The notes below the pieces were generated by a model. That model was not told where the DNA came from and did not search any database. It saw nothing but the letters and a program-made list of their open reading frames with translations. The translations under genes and the position numbers were made by a program. Below are positions 25,236 to 35,439 of a stretch of DNA of 64,000 nt, piece after piece (position 1 is the stretch's first letter; each line of letters begins with the position of its first letter). The stretch spans positions 281,294-345,293 of the forward strand of contig NZ_FRCS01000010.1 in the NCBI RefSeq assembly GCF_900143005.1, read 5' to 3'. Origin of the DNA: Cryptosporangium aurantiacum. Its GTDB lineage: Bacteria; Actinomycetota; Actinomycetes; Mycobacteriales; Cryptosporangiaceae.

Positions 25236-28200
25236 GTGGTGTTCCGCTCGGCAGCTACTCGTCGGCGCCTGTTCGGTCGTGTCCGCCGTCGCATGTGGAC
25301 GCGTCGGCGGACGGCTCTGGTGGCGGCCGTGACCAGCCTGGTCGTCGTGCTGGGATTGGTGCCGGCTGAGCTCGTGCGGGCGGCGGTAGTCGCCGGCGTC
25401 CCGTCGGGTGTACCGGCGGCGCCCCCGGACACACCGGATCAGCGGACCGGCTCGGCCGCCGGAAAACCGCATCTGGTCGACGCGGAGACCACGGAGGCCA
25501 AGCCCGACGCGATCACCCGGAAAACACCGGCACCTGACAAGGCGATAGCGCCGGAGCCGGTTCGGGAGAAGGCGCCGAAGTCCTCGATGTTCAAGGCACC
25601 GACGCCGCCGGCGTTGCCGGGAGCCAAGCCGCGGGTGGTCGAGGAGACGCCGAAAGCTACCGTGCGTGGCTTCGACCGCACGACGAGCAAAGAGGTGCCG
25701 GGGAAGCGGAGCCGGTTCAAGACCGTCTTCCAGAATCAGGACGGCACGCTGACCGCGGAGTACGGCACCACGCCGCGGAATTTCCAGAAGGCCGACAAGT
25801 CGTGGGCGAAGATCGACACCACGCTGGTGGGCGACGGCGGCCGGTGGCGGGTCCGCGCCGACGCGAGCGACATCTCGCTGGCCAGCCGGTCGGATGCGGC
25901 GAGCCTGGCGTCCTTCGAGCTCGGTGACGAGCGGCGAACGGCGGCTTTCAGCCTGGCTGGGGCCGCCCCGGTGACTGCCTCGGTGGACGGGGACACCGCG
26001 ACGTACTCCGAGGTGCTCCCCGGCACCGATCTGGTGCTCCAGCCGATCCCGGGTGGCGGCGTCAAGGAAGCGTTGGTTCTGCAGTCGGTCCCGGCCACCA
26101 ACGTGTGGAAGTTTCCGCTGACCCTCTCCGGCGTCACCGCGCGGTTGGACGACACCGGCGCGGTGGAGCTGGTGGCGACCGATGGCACGATCGCTGGCCG
26201 GATTCCCAAGGGCTACATGGAGGACTCCAAACGCGATCCGCGCTCCGGCGACGGCGTGCGGTCGGAGGGCGTTACCTACCGGTTGTTGACCGAGGGCGGA
26301 AAGACGGTCCTGGAGGTCACCGCCGATAAGGCGTGGCTGGCCGACCCGGCGCGGGTCTACCCGGTGACGGTCGACCCGACGACGTACTGGAACTTCACCG
26401 CGCCGGCCGACACCTACGTGCAGACCGGCTACACGACCACGACCTACACCGAACACGAGCTGCGGGCTGGCACCTACGACGCCGGCGCGCACGTCGCCGC
26501 GACCTACATGTCGTTCGGGAACCTGGCCACCGATCTGCACAACGCGACGATCTACGGGGCGCAGCTCTACCTGTATCCGATCTGGTCGTACTCGTGCTCG
26601 GCGGCTCGCTCGGTGACTGTGCACGACGTCACCCAGAGCTGGTCGCAGACCTCCATCGCCGCCTACCCGGGGCCGAGTTTCAACGCGACGCCGATCGCGA
26701 CGTCCTCGCCGTTCGCCCGCGGCTACATCGCGCCCGGGGCGTCCAGCAGCGCGTGCCCGTCCTCGTGGGCGGGTGTCCCGCTCGGTACGGCCGGGAAGAA
26801 CCTGGTGCAGCGGTGGGCGGATGGCGGCACCAACAACGGCATCACCGTCCGCGCGTCGACGAGCGACTCCAACGCGTGGAAGAAATTCGCCAGCCGCGAC
26901 ACGATCAACGGCCCGTACATGGCGGTGACCTACAGCCCGTACGAGGCGGTCTACTCGTTCCCGCAGAACCCGCCGGTGATCAACCCGGCGGTGACGCCGA
27001 CTCAGGCCGGGTACGTGCCGGTGACGGTCGCCAACGAGGGCCAGGACACCTGGGGTCCGTCCAACGACTACTACCTCACCTACCAGGTGTACGACCAGGC
27101 CGGTAACCGCGTCTACCACGAGTCGGCCAAGACCGCGCCGACCTCCAACGTGGTGCACGGGTACTCGCACACGTTCAACGCCAGGATCAACCCGCTGCCG
27201 CCCGGCACGTGGACGGTCATGTTCGACATGCTCCACAGCGTCAACGAGTTCCACCAGTGGGGTGTACCGCGCACCGCGCAGCTGACGGTGACCATTCCCG
27301 ACCATCCGCCGCGGCTGAACGACATGTCCCCGGACCACAACTACGAAGTCGGGACGCTCCGCCCGCAGCTGTCCGCGGACGCGGACAACCTCGACGGGTG
27401 GCCTTCCAGCGGGGTGCAGTACTGGTTCCAGATCTGCGCCGGGCAGGCCCCGAACTGGGACTGGTGCGAGCAAACGCCGTGGCAGACCTCCCGGACGTGG
27501 CAGGTGCCGGCCGGAAAGCTCCAGTGGGGCAAGAACTACCACTGGACGGTGTGGGTCAACGACGGCTCCCAGACCGTCGTCGGGCCGCTGTACCTGCTCA
27601 AAACTGCCGTGCAGCAACCGGCGATCACTTCGCACCTGGCCTCCGGCGGCACCGCCGGCACCGAGGTCAACGCGCTGATCGGTAACTACACCACCACCGT
27701 CACCGACGCCTCGGTGGCCAGCGCCGGTCCGCCGCTGTCGGTGGTCCGCACCTACAACAGCCTCGACCCTCGCACCACTAGCGCGTTCGGCGCCGGCTGG
27801 AGCACCCGCTTCGACATGAAGGTCGAACCGGACAATGACGGCACCGGCAACGTCGTGGTCACCTACCCCGACGGGCAGCAGGTGCGGTTCGGCCGCAACG
27901 CCGACGGGTCCTTCACCCCACCGCCGGGCCAGTTCGCCACGTTCGCCACCCGCGACGGCGGGGGCTGGCGGCTGATGGACAAACAGTCCACCAGCTACGA
28001 ATTCGACAGCGCCGGCCGGCTGGTCAAGGTCAGCGACCACCGCGGCCGGACCCAGACCCTCGCCTATGGCGGCGACGGCAAACTCGCCACGGTCACCGGC
28101 GTCGGCGGCCGCAAACTCACCTTCACCTGGACCGGCGGCCACGTCACCCGGGTCGCCACCGACCCGGTCAACGGCACCGCCCTGGCCTGGACCTACACCT

Positions 28201-31200
28201 ACACCGGCGACACCCTCACCAGCGTGTGCGCGCCGGTCACCGCACCCAACTGCACCACCTACGGCTACGGCACCGGATCGCACTACCGCACCGTCGTCCT
28301 GGATGCGCCCCCGCAGTCCTACTGGCGGCTGGGGGAGAGCAGCGGAGACCCGGCCGTCAGCACCCTCTCGACCCGCCTGAACACCGACAACGGCCACTAC
28401 TCCGGCGTGACCCTCGGAGTGCCCGGCGCGCTGACCGGCACCGGTGACACCGCGGTAAGGGTCACCGGCGGCCAATCCCACGTGCGGCTTCCCGACCGCG
28501 CCCTGACCCGCCACGGCGCCTACCTGGCCGTCGAGCTGTGGTTCCGCACCGCCAGCGGCGGTGTCCTCGTCGGCCACCAAGGCGGCGGGCGGCTACCGGC
28601 GACCGGTGCCAACGCGGTTCCGGCGCTGTATGTCGGCACCGACGGCAAGCTCCGCGGCCAGTTCGCCACTGGCAGCACCTCGCCGATCACCTCGTCCGGG
28701 ACGGTCACCGACAACCAGTGGCACCACGTCGTACTCTCCGGCGGCGGCAACACCCAGAGCCTCTACCTCGACGGGAAACTCGTCGGGACCCTGGCCGGCA
28801 CCATCGACCACCCAGTCGCGCCCTACACCTACCTCGGCAACGGCTACACCTCCCCGTCCTGGCCTGCCACCCCGGGCAACGCCGGGTACTTCGCGCTCAC
28901 CGGCGACCTCGACGAGGTCGCCGTCTACGCCAAGCCTCTCGGCCTGACCGCGGTTCAGGAGCACTACCGGGCCCGCGCTGCTGCCCAGCAGGTCAAGACC
29001 GTGACTCTGCCGAGCGGACGCACCCACGCGTCGATCACCTACGACGTCGGTCAGGACCGGGTCAGCCAGCACACCGACCGGCACGGCGGCACCTGGAAGA
29101 TCGGCCCGATCAGCGTCACCGGCACCGTCGAGAACCCGGTCGGCGCGGTCACGGTCACCGACCCGCGCAACGGCACGACGACGTCCACCTACGACCCGCT
29201 GCGCGGGTGGCAGCTGACCCGCCAGACCGACCAGCTGAACAAAACCACGCACTACACCTATGACCTGACCGGCTACCTGACCAAGGTCACCGACGCCAAC
29301 GGGCACGGCACCACCTTCTACCGCGACGTCCGCGGCAACATGATCGGCCGGGTCCGCTGCCGGGACGCCAACACCTGCCACACCGAGTACTTCAGCTATC
29401 ACCTGGAGACCAACAACCCGTTCGACCCCCGCAACGACCAGCTCGAGGCCTACCTCGACGGCCGGTCGGCGCACTTCCTCGACGGCACCTTCCAGACCCG
29501 CTGGTTCTACAACGCACACGGCGAGCAGACCGAGCAGAGCCTCCCCACCCCGTCCAGCCAGCCCACTCTCCGCGGCCCGCGGTACACCTACACCGACGGC
29601 AGCGAGGGCGCGGTCGGCGGCGGCAGCACCCCGGCCGGTCTGCTGGAGACCTCCGCGGACGCCCGCGGCAACGAGACCCGCTACGCCTACACCGCCGCCG
29701 GGGACCTGGCTCGCGTCACGGACGCGGCCGGTCTGGTCACCGACTACGCCTACGACGAGATCGGCCGGCCGGTCCGCACCCAGGTCACCGCCGACTCCCT
29801 GGAAACCCCCGCGGTCACCACCACGACCTACGACGGGCTGTCCCGGCCGGTCACCACCACCGCCCCGGCCGCGACCAACACCGTCACGAGCACCACCCAC
29901 ACCGCGCGGGTCACCTACACCTACGACCCGGACTCCAACCCGCTGACCGAGGCGCTGTCGGACACCACCGGCGGTGACCCGACCCGGACGGTTACCTCCA
30001 CCTACGACGACTACGGCAACCTCGCCACGCAGACCAGCCCCGAGGGCGGCGTCGAGCGGTACGCCTATGACACCACCGGCGCGCGCACCTTGCTGATGGA
30101 TGCGACCGGCACACAGTACGGGTACATCTACACCCCCCGCGGGGAACTCGCGCTCCGGGTGGTCCGCGACTACACCGGCAGCCCACTGGCGCCCGAGTCC
30201 GCGCGGGACGTCACCCTGGACTCCTACGCCTACGACCCGGCCGGGCGGCTGGCCGTCCACGTCGACGCGATGGGCCGCACCGAGTCCTACGTCTACTACG
30301 ACGACGACCTGCTCGGGATGACCATCGTCAACAACGCCCGGCTCAACGACTCGACCACCCCGGTCAACGAGATCGTCGACCAGCGCGGCTACGACCCGGC
30401 AGGCAACCTCACCTTCCGGATCACCGGCGGCGGGGCCGTCCGCACCGACTACTCCTACGACAACGCCTCCCGGCTGATCCGCGAGTCCCTCGACCCGCTC
30501 GGGCGTAACCGCCGCGTCGCCTACACCTACGACGCCGACGACAACGTGCTCTCCGCCGAGCGCACCGCGGGTAGCGGCGACCGCATCGAGCGGGTCGAGT
30601 TCACCTACGACCCGATGAGCCGGGTCACCCGCGAGACCGTCGAGAACGGTGACACCGATCTGGTCACCACGTATGCCCGCGACGACCGGGGCCTGGTCAC
30701 CGACGAGGTGTCCCCGCGCGGCAACGTCTCCGGCGGCAACCCCGACGCCCACCGCACCACCTACCGCTTCGACGCGCTCGGCCGCCCGCTCGAGATCAAG
30801 CAGCCGCCGATCACCGTGCACCGCACCGGCATCGCCGCGATCAACGACCACCGTCCGGGCACCCGCTACGGCTACAACACCGCCGGTGACACCACCCACG
30901 TCACCGACCCCGAGGGCCGCACCACGGTCACGGTCTACGACCGCGACAGCCGCGCCACCTCGGTGACTCTCCCTACCTACACCGCGCCCGGCGCCGCCAC
31001 CGCGGTCACCCCGCGCGCCACCACCGCCTACGACGACGCCGGTCGGCCGACCTCCGTCACCGACCCGCGCGGCGCCACCCGCACCACCGTCTACGACCAG
31101 CTCGGCCGCCCGGTCAAGATCACGGATCCGCCCGCGACCAGCGGCGCCCCGTCCGGGGTCACCACGATGACCTACGACCTGGCCGGTGAGCTCACCGCGA

Positions 31201-34200
31201 TCGTCGACCCCACCGGCGCCCGGATCGAGGCCACCTACGACGACCTCGGCCGCCAGGTCACCGAGACTCTCGTCGAACGCCGTCCCACCGGCGCTGCCTA
31301 CACCACCCGCCACACCTACGACCTGTCCGGTCGTCTGACCCGCACAACCGCGCCCAGCGGGGCTGTCCGCCAGTACACCTACAACCCTGAAGGTGACCTC
31401 TCCGGCGAGGTCGACGATCTGGGCCGGCACACGACCTACCGCTACGACCTGGCCGGGCGTCTCCAGCGCGTCATCGACCCGCTCGGCCTGGCTGTCGAAG
31501 CCGAGTACGACCTCGCCGGTCGTAACACCGCGGTCAAGGATCTCGACAAGACCGAACAGGTCCTCCGCACCCGCCGCACCACCTACGACGCGGACAGCAA
31601 CCCGGTCACCACCGTCTCCGGCGAAGGCCACACCACCACCCGGGCTTACGACAACGGCGGGCGGATGACCTCGCTCACCGAACCGGTCACCGACAGCAAG
31701 ACCATCACCACCACGTTCGGCTACGACGCCAACGGCGCGCTGACCCGGCTGGTCGACGGCCGCGGCAATATCACCGTCACCAGCTACAACACCCTCGGCC
31801 TGATCCAGGCCGTCACCGAATCACCCACCACCGCCCACCCCGACCTGACCGACCGCACCTGGACCACCAGCTACGACGCCGCCGGCAACACCACCAGCGT
31901 GCTGCAGCCCGGCGGCGTCCGCCTGGCCTACACCTACGACGCCCTCGGCCGGCTCACCGCCCGAACCGGCACCGGCGCCGAGACCGCCACCACCGGCACC
32001 GAGTACGGCTACGACCTGGCCGGGCGCACCACCGCGATCAGCGCACCCGGCGGCACCCTCACGGTCGGCTACGACGACCGCGGCAACCCGATCACCACCA
32101 CCGCGCCGGGCGGAGTCACCTCCACCTCCACCTACGACGGCAACAACCGCCTGACCCGGCGGGTCGATAAGGCCGGCACCGCGGTCTACGGCTGGGACGG
32201 CGCCGACCAGCTCACCAGCGGCACCGACCCGGCCACCGGCCAGACCTACATCCGCGCCTACGACGACGCCGGCCGCCTGACCGGCATCACCTACGGCACC
32301 ACCGGCGCGAAACGCGTCCTCGGTTACGACGACCTCGACCGGCTCACCACCGACCAGACCAAGTCCGCGACCGACGCCGTCCTGACGTCGGCGACCTACG
32401 AGTACAACAAGGACGACCAGCGCACCAAGGAGATCACCGCAGGCGTTCCGCAGGCCGGAACCCACCAGTACTCCTACGACAGGTCCGGGCGGCTGACCGG
32501 CTGGACCAAGCCCGACGGCACCAGCGTCGACTACGGCTGGGACGACGCCGGCAACCGCACCAAGGTCGGCTCCACGACCTACACCTACGACGAACGCAAC
32601 CGGCTGACCAGCGGCGCAGGCAACACCTACACCTACCGCCCCCGCGGCACCCTCGCCTCGACCAGCAGCGGTGGAACCACCACCACGGCCCAGTTCGACG
32701 CGTTCGATCGGCTGGTCGCTGACGGGCCTGTCTCCTACGCCTACGACGGCCTGGGCCGCCTGTCCCAACGCACCAGCGGCGGGCAGACCACCACGCTGGC
32801 CTACTCAAGCGACGCCAACGACCCCGTGGCCGTTCTCAACAGCGACGGCACCGCCACTGCTCGCTACGGCCGCGACCCCGCCGGCAATCTCCTCGCTACC
32901 ACCGAGAACGGCACCTCGTCCTGGACGGTCACCGACCCCCACGGCGATCGGACCGCCGCGCTCAACACCGCTGGCACGGCTCTGACCGGTGCCGCTGCCT
33001 ACGACCCCTTCGGGGCGGTCACCGGCACCACCGGCACGGGCTCGAGCCTCGGCTACCAGGGCGAGTACACCGACCCCACCACCGGACGGGTCAACATGCA
33101 CGCCCGCTGGTACACGCCAGCGACCGGCGGGTTCAACAGCCGCGACACCATGACGGTGCCGGCCGACCCCTCGGTCCAGGGCAACCGCTACACCTACGGC
33201 AACGCCGACCCCCTCAACCACACGGACCCCACCGGTCATCTCTCGGTCAAAGAAATCACACGCGCTGCCGCGCCGATCGTCCGCTTCGTCAAACCCGCTG
33301 TACCCGCGATCCGGACGATCGGCCGCGCCGTCCCGGGCGTCAATCTGGTCATCAACGTCTACGACGCCGCCAAACTCGCCTACAAGGCCGGTCAGTACAT
33401 CGGCACGCGTTGGGTCCGGCCCGCCTTCTCCGGAAACCAGGCGCCCGGCACCGCGACGACAAGCCGCTGCGGAAACTCCTGTAGCAGCTACCTGGACTTT
33501 TCGAAGCTCCCTAAACCACCCACCGGCACCAGTGGAGGATCGCGCAACGCCGGCGGAGGACCGCACTACTCCGGCGGAGGGCCGCGCTACTCCAGCGGCG
33601 GCTACACCCGCATCGGCGGGGGCTACGGCCCGCCGTCACCGCCGCCGCCACCCAGCCGCAAGCAACTCATGCTGAACGTCGCCCGCACCCCTGCGGCCCG
33701 ACCGGCCTACCGGCCCGTAATCGACCAGGCCACCCTGGACCGGCAGGTCAGGGCGACGGAAGCCGATGTCACCGTGGTGGCCGCGCAGCAGGCTTCGTCG
33801 ATAGGTTCGGGTGGGCTCGTCCTCGACGACAAGCCGACAGCGCAAGAACGACCGTGGGAGAAGGGATCACTGGCGACTTCCCCGCTACGTAAGGAGGAGC
33901 GCGGCTGCCTATCGGGCGAGTGGGAAGGCGATCCGATCCGCTACTGGGGCCTGGACGGTTCCGGCAAAGAAGGCGTTGACCGCGCGATGGGTGCCGAGGC
34001 CTGCTATCAAGGAGCATTGCCTGGCGGGGGAACCCCAGCGGCTGAGCTACCCATCGCTGGCTACAAGAAGCACTTCGGTCTGGCGCGAGGCCACCTTATC
34101 GGCAACAAGTTGGGCGGGGACGGAACGCGATACGACAACCTGATTCCGATCTATCAGGCTGACACCAACGTCCGGAAAATGTTCCACCGCTGGGAAAAGG

Positions 34201-34391
34201 ATGTGGCCCGGCGGGTGGCGAATGAAGAGACCGTATTCTACCGGGTTGTTCCCCTGTATCGCGGAGAGAGTAAGATCCCGTACGCTGTCTCGATGACTAT
34301 CAGCTCCTCCACTGGGTACTATCATTCAGCGGAAATTATCAATCAGCGCTTCGATGTGCCGGCGCAAGCATGGAGGCGAGATGTTGAATAG
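25236..34391 (+). CDS. Secreted RHS/YD-repeat polymorphic toxin with DNA/RNA endonuclease tip
   Basis: 3051 residues, GTG start after GGGGGTG (ATG at 25293 is an alternative). Order: basic N-terminus with signal or anchor segment (about 25-50); WapA-like region (PVTVDPTTYW near 375); DNRLRE-type domain (about 378-570); Ig/CARDB-like domain (585-690); DUF6531-like start of the shell (SVVRTYNSLDPR, near 835); an inserted LamG/concanavalin-like domain (about 1018-1241); then YD repeats up to about 2600. The RHS core (YQGEYTDPTTGRVNMHARWY, then NRYTYGNADPLNHTDPTG) lies at about 2605-2668. A hydrophobic stretch and a Gly/Pro-rich linker precede the tip (about 2880-3051). It has RGHLIGNKLGGDGTRYDNL, like the non-specific nuclease family with its catalytic His. 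The shell should encapsulate the tip until delivery. Confidence 0.93.
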   Translation: MVFRSAATRRRLFGRVRRRMWTRRRTALVAAVTSLVVVLGLVPAELVRAAVVAGVPSGVPAAPPDTPDQRTGSAAGKPHLVDAETTEAKPDAITRKTPAPDKAIAPEPVREKAPKSSMFKAPTPPALPGAKPRVVEETPKATVRGFDRTTSKEVPGKRSRFKTVFQNQDGTLTAEYGTTPRNFQKADKSWAKIDTTLVGDGGRWRVRADASDISLASRSDAASLASFELGDERRTAAFSLAGAAPVTASVDGDTATYSEVLPGTDLVLQPIPGGGVKEALVLQSVPATNVWKFPLTLSGVTARLDDTGAVELVATDGTIAGRIPKGYMEDSKRDPRSGDGVRSEGVTYRLLTEGGKTVLEVTADKAWLADPARVYPVTVDPTTYWNFTAPADTYVQTGYTTTTYTEHELRAGTYDAGAHVAATYMSFGNLATDLHNATIYGAQLYLYPIWSYSCSAARSVTVHDVTQSWSQTSIAAYPGPSFNATPIATSSPFARGYIAPGASSSACPSSWAGVPLGTAGKNLVQRWADGGTNNGITVRASTSDSNAWKKFASRDTINGPYMAVTYSPYEAVYSFPQNPPVINPAVTPTQAGYVPVTVANEGQDTWGPSNDYYLTYQVYDQAGNRVYHESAKTAPTSNVVHGYSHTFNARINPLPPGTWTVMFDMLHSVNEFHQWGVPRTAQLTVTIPDHPPRLNDMSPDHNYEVGTLRPQLSADADNLDGWPSSGVQYWFQICAGQAPNWDWCEQTPWQTSRTWQVPAGKLQWGKNYHWTVWVNDGSQTVVGPLYLLKTAVQQPAITSHLASGGTAGTEVNALIGNYTTTVTDASVASAGPPLSVVRTYNSLDPRTTSAFGAGWSTRFDMKVEPDNDGTGNVVVTYPDGQQVRFGRNADGSFTPPPGQFATFATRDGGGWRLMDKQSTSYEFDSAGRLVKVSDHRGRTQTLAYGGDGKLATVTGVGGRKLTFTWTGGHVTRVATDPVNGTALAWTYTYTGDTLTSVCAPVTAPNCTTYGYGTGSHYRTVVLDAPPQSYWRLGESSGDPAVSTLSTRLNTDNGHYSGVTLGVPGALTGTGDTAVRVTGGQSHVRLPDRALTRHGAYLAVELWFRTASGGVLVGHQGGGRLPATGANAVPALYVGTDGKLRGQFATGSTSPITSSGTVTDNQWHHVVLSGGGNTQSLYLDGKLVGTLAGTIDHPVAPYTYLGNGYTSPSWPATPGNAGYFALTGDLDEVAVYAKPLGLTAVQEHYRARAAAQQVKTVTLPSGRTHASITYDVGQDRVSQHTDRHGGTWKIGPISVTGTVENPVGAVTVTDPRNGTTTSTYDPLRGWQLTRQTDQLNKTTHYTYDLTGYLTKVTDANGHGTTFYRDVRGNMIGRVRCRDANTCHTEYFSYHLETNNPFDPRNDQLEAYLDGRSAHFLDGTFQTRWFYNAHGEQTEQSLPTPSSQPTLRGPRYTYTDGSEGAVGGGSTPAGLLETSADARGNETRYAYTAAGDLARVTDAAGLVTDYAYDEIGRPVRTQVTADSLETPAVTTTTYDGLSRPVTTTAPAATNTVTSTTHTARVTYTYDPDSNPLTEALSDTTGGDPTRTVTSTYDDYGNLATQTSPEGGVERYAYDTTGARTLLMDATGTQYGYIYTPRGELALRVVRDYTGSPLAPESARDVTLDSYAYDPAGRLAVHVDAMGRTESYVYYDDDLLGMTIVNNARLNDSTTPVNEIVDQRGYDPAGNLTFRITGGGAVRTDYSYDNASRLIRESLDPLGRNRRVAYTYDADDNVLSAERTAGSGDRIERVEFTYDPMSRVTRETVENGDTDLVTTYARDDRGLVTDEVSPRGNVSGGNPDAHRTTYRFDALGRPLEIKQPPITVHRTGIAAINDHRPGTRYGYNTAGDTTHVTDPEGRTTVTVYDRDSRATSVTLPTYTAPGAATAVTPRATTAYDDAGRPTSVTDPRGATRTTVYDQLGRPVKITDPPATSGAPSGVTTMTYDLAGELTAIVDPTGARIEATYDDLGRQVTETLVERRPTGAAYTTRHTYDLSGRLTRTTAPSGAVRQYTYNPEGDLSGEVDDLGRHTTYRYDLAGRLQRVIDPLGLAVEAEYDLAGRNTAVKDLDKTEQVLRTRRTTYDADSNPVTTVSGEGHTTTRAYDNGGRMTSLTEPVTDSKTITTTFGYDANGALTRLVDGRGNITVTSYNTLGLIQAVTESPTTAHPDLTDRTWTTSYDAAGNTTSVLQPGGVRLAYTYDALGRLTARTGTGAETATTGTEYGYDLAGRTTAISAPGGTLTVGYDDRGNPITTTAPGGVTSTSTYDGNNRLTRRVDKAGTAVYGWDGADQLTSGTDPATGQTYIRAYDDAGRLTGITYGTTGAKRVLGYDDLDRLTTDQTKSATDAVLTSATYEYNKDDQRTKEITAGVPQAGTHQYSYDRSGRLTGWTKPDGTSVDYGWDDAGNRTKVGSTTYTYDERNRLTSGAGNTYTYRPRGTLASTSSGGTTTTAQFDAFDRLVADGPVSYAYDGLGRLSQRTSGGQTTTLAYSSDANDPVAVLNSDGTATARYGRDPAGNLLATTENGTSSWTVTDPHGDRTAALNTAGTALTGAAAYDPFGAVTGTTGTGSSLGYQGEYTDPTTGRVNMHARWYTPATGGFNSRDTMTVPADPSVQGNRYTYGNADPLNHTDPTGHLSVKEITRAAAPIVRFVKPAVPAIRTIGRAVPGVNLVINVYDAAKLAYKAGQYIGTRWVRPAFSGNQAPGTATTSRCGNSCSSYLDFSKLPKPPTGTSGGSRNAGGGPHYSGGGPRYSSGGYTRIGGGYGPPSPPPPPSRKQLMLNVARTPAARPAYRPVIDQATLDRQVRATEADVTVVAAQQASSIGSGGLVLDDKPTAQERPWEKGSLATSPLRKEERGCLSGEWEGDPIRYWGLDGSGKEGVDRAMGAEACYQGALPGGGTPAAELPIAGYKKHFGLARGHLIGNKLGGDGTRYDNLIPIYQADTNVRKMFHRWEKDVARRVANEETVFYRVVPLYRGESKIPYAVSMTISSSTGYYHSAEIINQRFDVPAQAWRRDVE

Positions 34392-35439
34392 ACTGAAGGA
34401 TCTCTATTCCGGTCCTCACTCCACGGTACCGATTGATTGGGCCGCATTCCAGTCCGCCCTCGGCGTGCGGGTGCCGAAAGACTACGAGGGGTACTGCGAG
34501 CACTTCCCTCCGGGTTTGTTCCAGGACTACCTCACCATCTATCACCCAGCGCAAAACACCGGTGAGGACGTGCTGCGGTACACAGGTGCGCTCGTGGAGA
34601 TGATCGAGGAGTTCGCCGATTTCGACGATCCGCCGTTTCCACTCACGGTCGGCGCAGGCGGGCTGATCGCCTGGGGAATCGCGAACGTGAGCCCTTATTT
34701 CTGCTGGATCGCAAACAGTGAGAACCCCGACGAGTGGCCGACGTTGATCATCGAGGATGACGGATCGCGATGGCAGCAGGTTGACCGCCCTATGACCGAA
34801 GTTCTGACCGAGGTGCTCTTCGGCGCTGAACGGCTAAGCGTCTTGGCCGACTATGACGCGCTCAAACGAACCCCCGTCGCCTTCGAACCCTTCGAGAAAG
34901 GACCCGTTTCGGACGTTCCTGGCGAGGCCATGCCGGTCTCATACGACGGCCGGCCATTGCGTGAACCCGTCGATGCGGTCGACGCGCTCCTCGAAGTATC
35001 TGGCGCCGCGGCGTCTGGTCTGAAGCCACACCGAAACTTGCCCCGCCCGACCGCCCTCGAGCCCTCGATCTTCCCGGCCGACTATCGACGACTCATCGAC
35101 CGGGTGCCTACGCTCCGAATCGCCGACGTGGCATTGCTTGTACCCGGCGACCAAGCCACCGAACATGACTGGCACGCTCAGATGGCACTCTTGCAGGACG
35201 TCGCCCGGATGCGACGAGACAACGGCGGTCACGCCTTCCTCCTGTGGCCCGCCCCAGGCGGACTGATTCCGTGGGCGCGCACCGAGCGCGAGGAGGTGTG
35301 CTGCTGGCTCCCTCATGCTGCTGATCCCGACTCCTGGCCGGTCGCGGTGCTTGCTCCCGATGGGTTGAGCGTCGACATCACGAACCGGTCTGCAACCGGC
35401 TATCTCCTTCACCGACTCACCGATGCCGACGTCGTATGA
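34381..35439 (+). CDS. Tandem SUKH (SMI1/KNR4) immunity protein
   Basis: 352 residues from the ATG at 34381, preceded by GGAGG; the start overlaps the toxin frame by 11 bases, which couples the two. Two SUKH-like units are visible: one at about residues 10-155 (IDWAAFQSALGVRVPKDYEG, GGLIAWGIANVSPYFCWI, WPTLIIEDDGSRW) and one at about 225-348 (FPADYRRLIDRVPTLRI, GGLIPWARTEREEVCCWL, WPVAVLAPDGLSV). SUKH proteins are the commonest immunity fold for nuclease-tipped polymorphic toxins and act in the cytoplasm by binding the cognate tip. The two halves share the GGLI.W motif and the W/S-W-P closing strand, so the protein is probably an internal duplication, or a fusion of two specificities. Confidence 0.85.
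   Translation: MLNRLKDLYSGPHSTVPIDWAAFQSALGVRVPKDYEGYCEHFPPGLFQDYLTIYHPAQNTGEDVLRYTGALVEMIEEFADFDDPPFPLTVGAGGLIAWGIANVSPYFCWIANSENPDEWPTLIIEDDGSRWQQVDRPMTEVLTEVLFGAERLSVLADYDALKRTPVAFEPFEKGPVSDVPGEAMPVSYDGRPLREPVDAVDALLEVSGAAASGLKPHRNLPRPTALEPSIFPADYRRLIDRVPTLRIADVALLVPGDQATEHDWHAQMALLQDVARMRRDNGGHAFLLWPAPGGLIPWARTEREEVCCWLPHAADPDSWPVAVLAPDGLSVDITNRSATGYLLHRLTDADVV

Noticed and set aside
29100..33200. Tandem DNA repeats or CRISPR-like array
   Set aside because: The periodicity comes from protein-level YD repeats; units vary in length and sequence and there are no conserved direct repeats with unique spacers.
25167..33566. Very long minus-strand frames (for example 25167-28580 and 28593-31631) opposite the RHS gene
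   Set aside because: They are by-products of GC-rich third positions in the RHS gene; their products are Gly/Val/Arg-rich without domains, while the plus frame has clear YD repeats.
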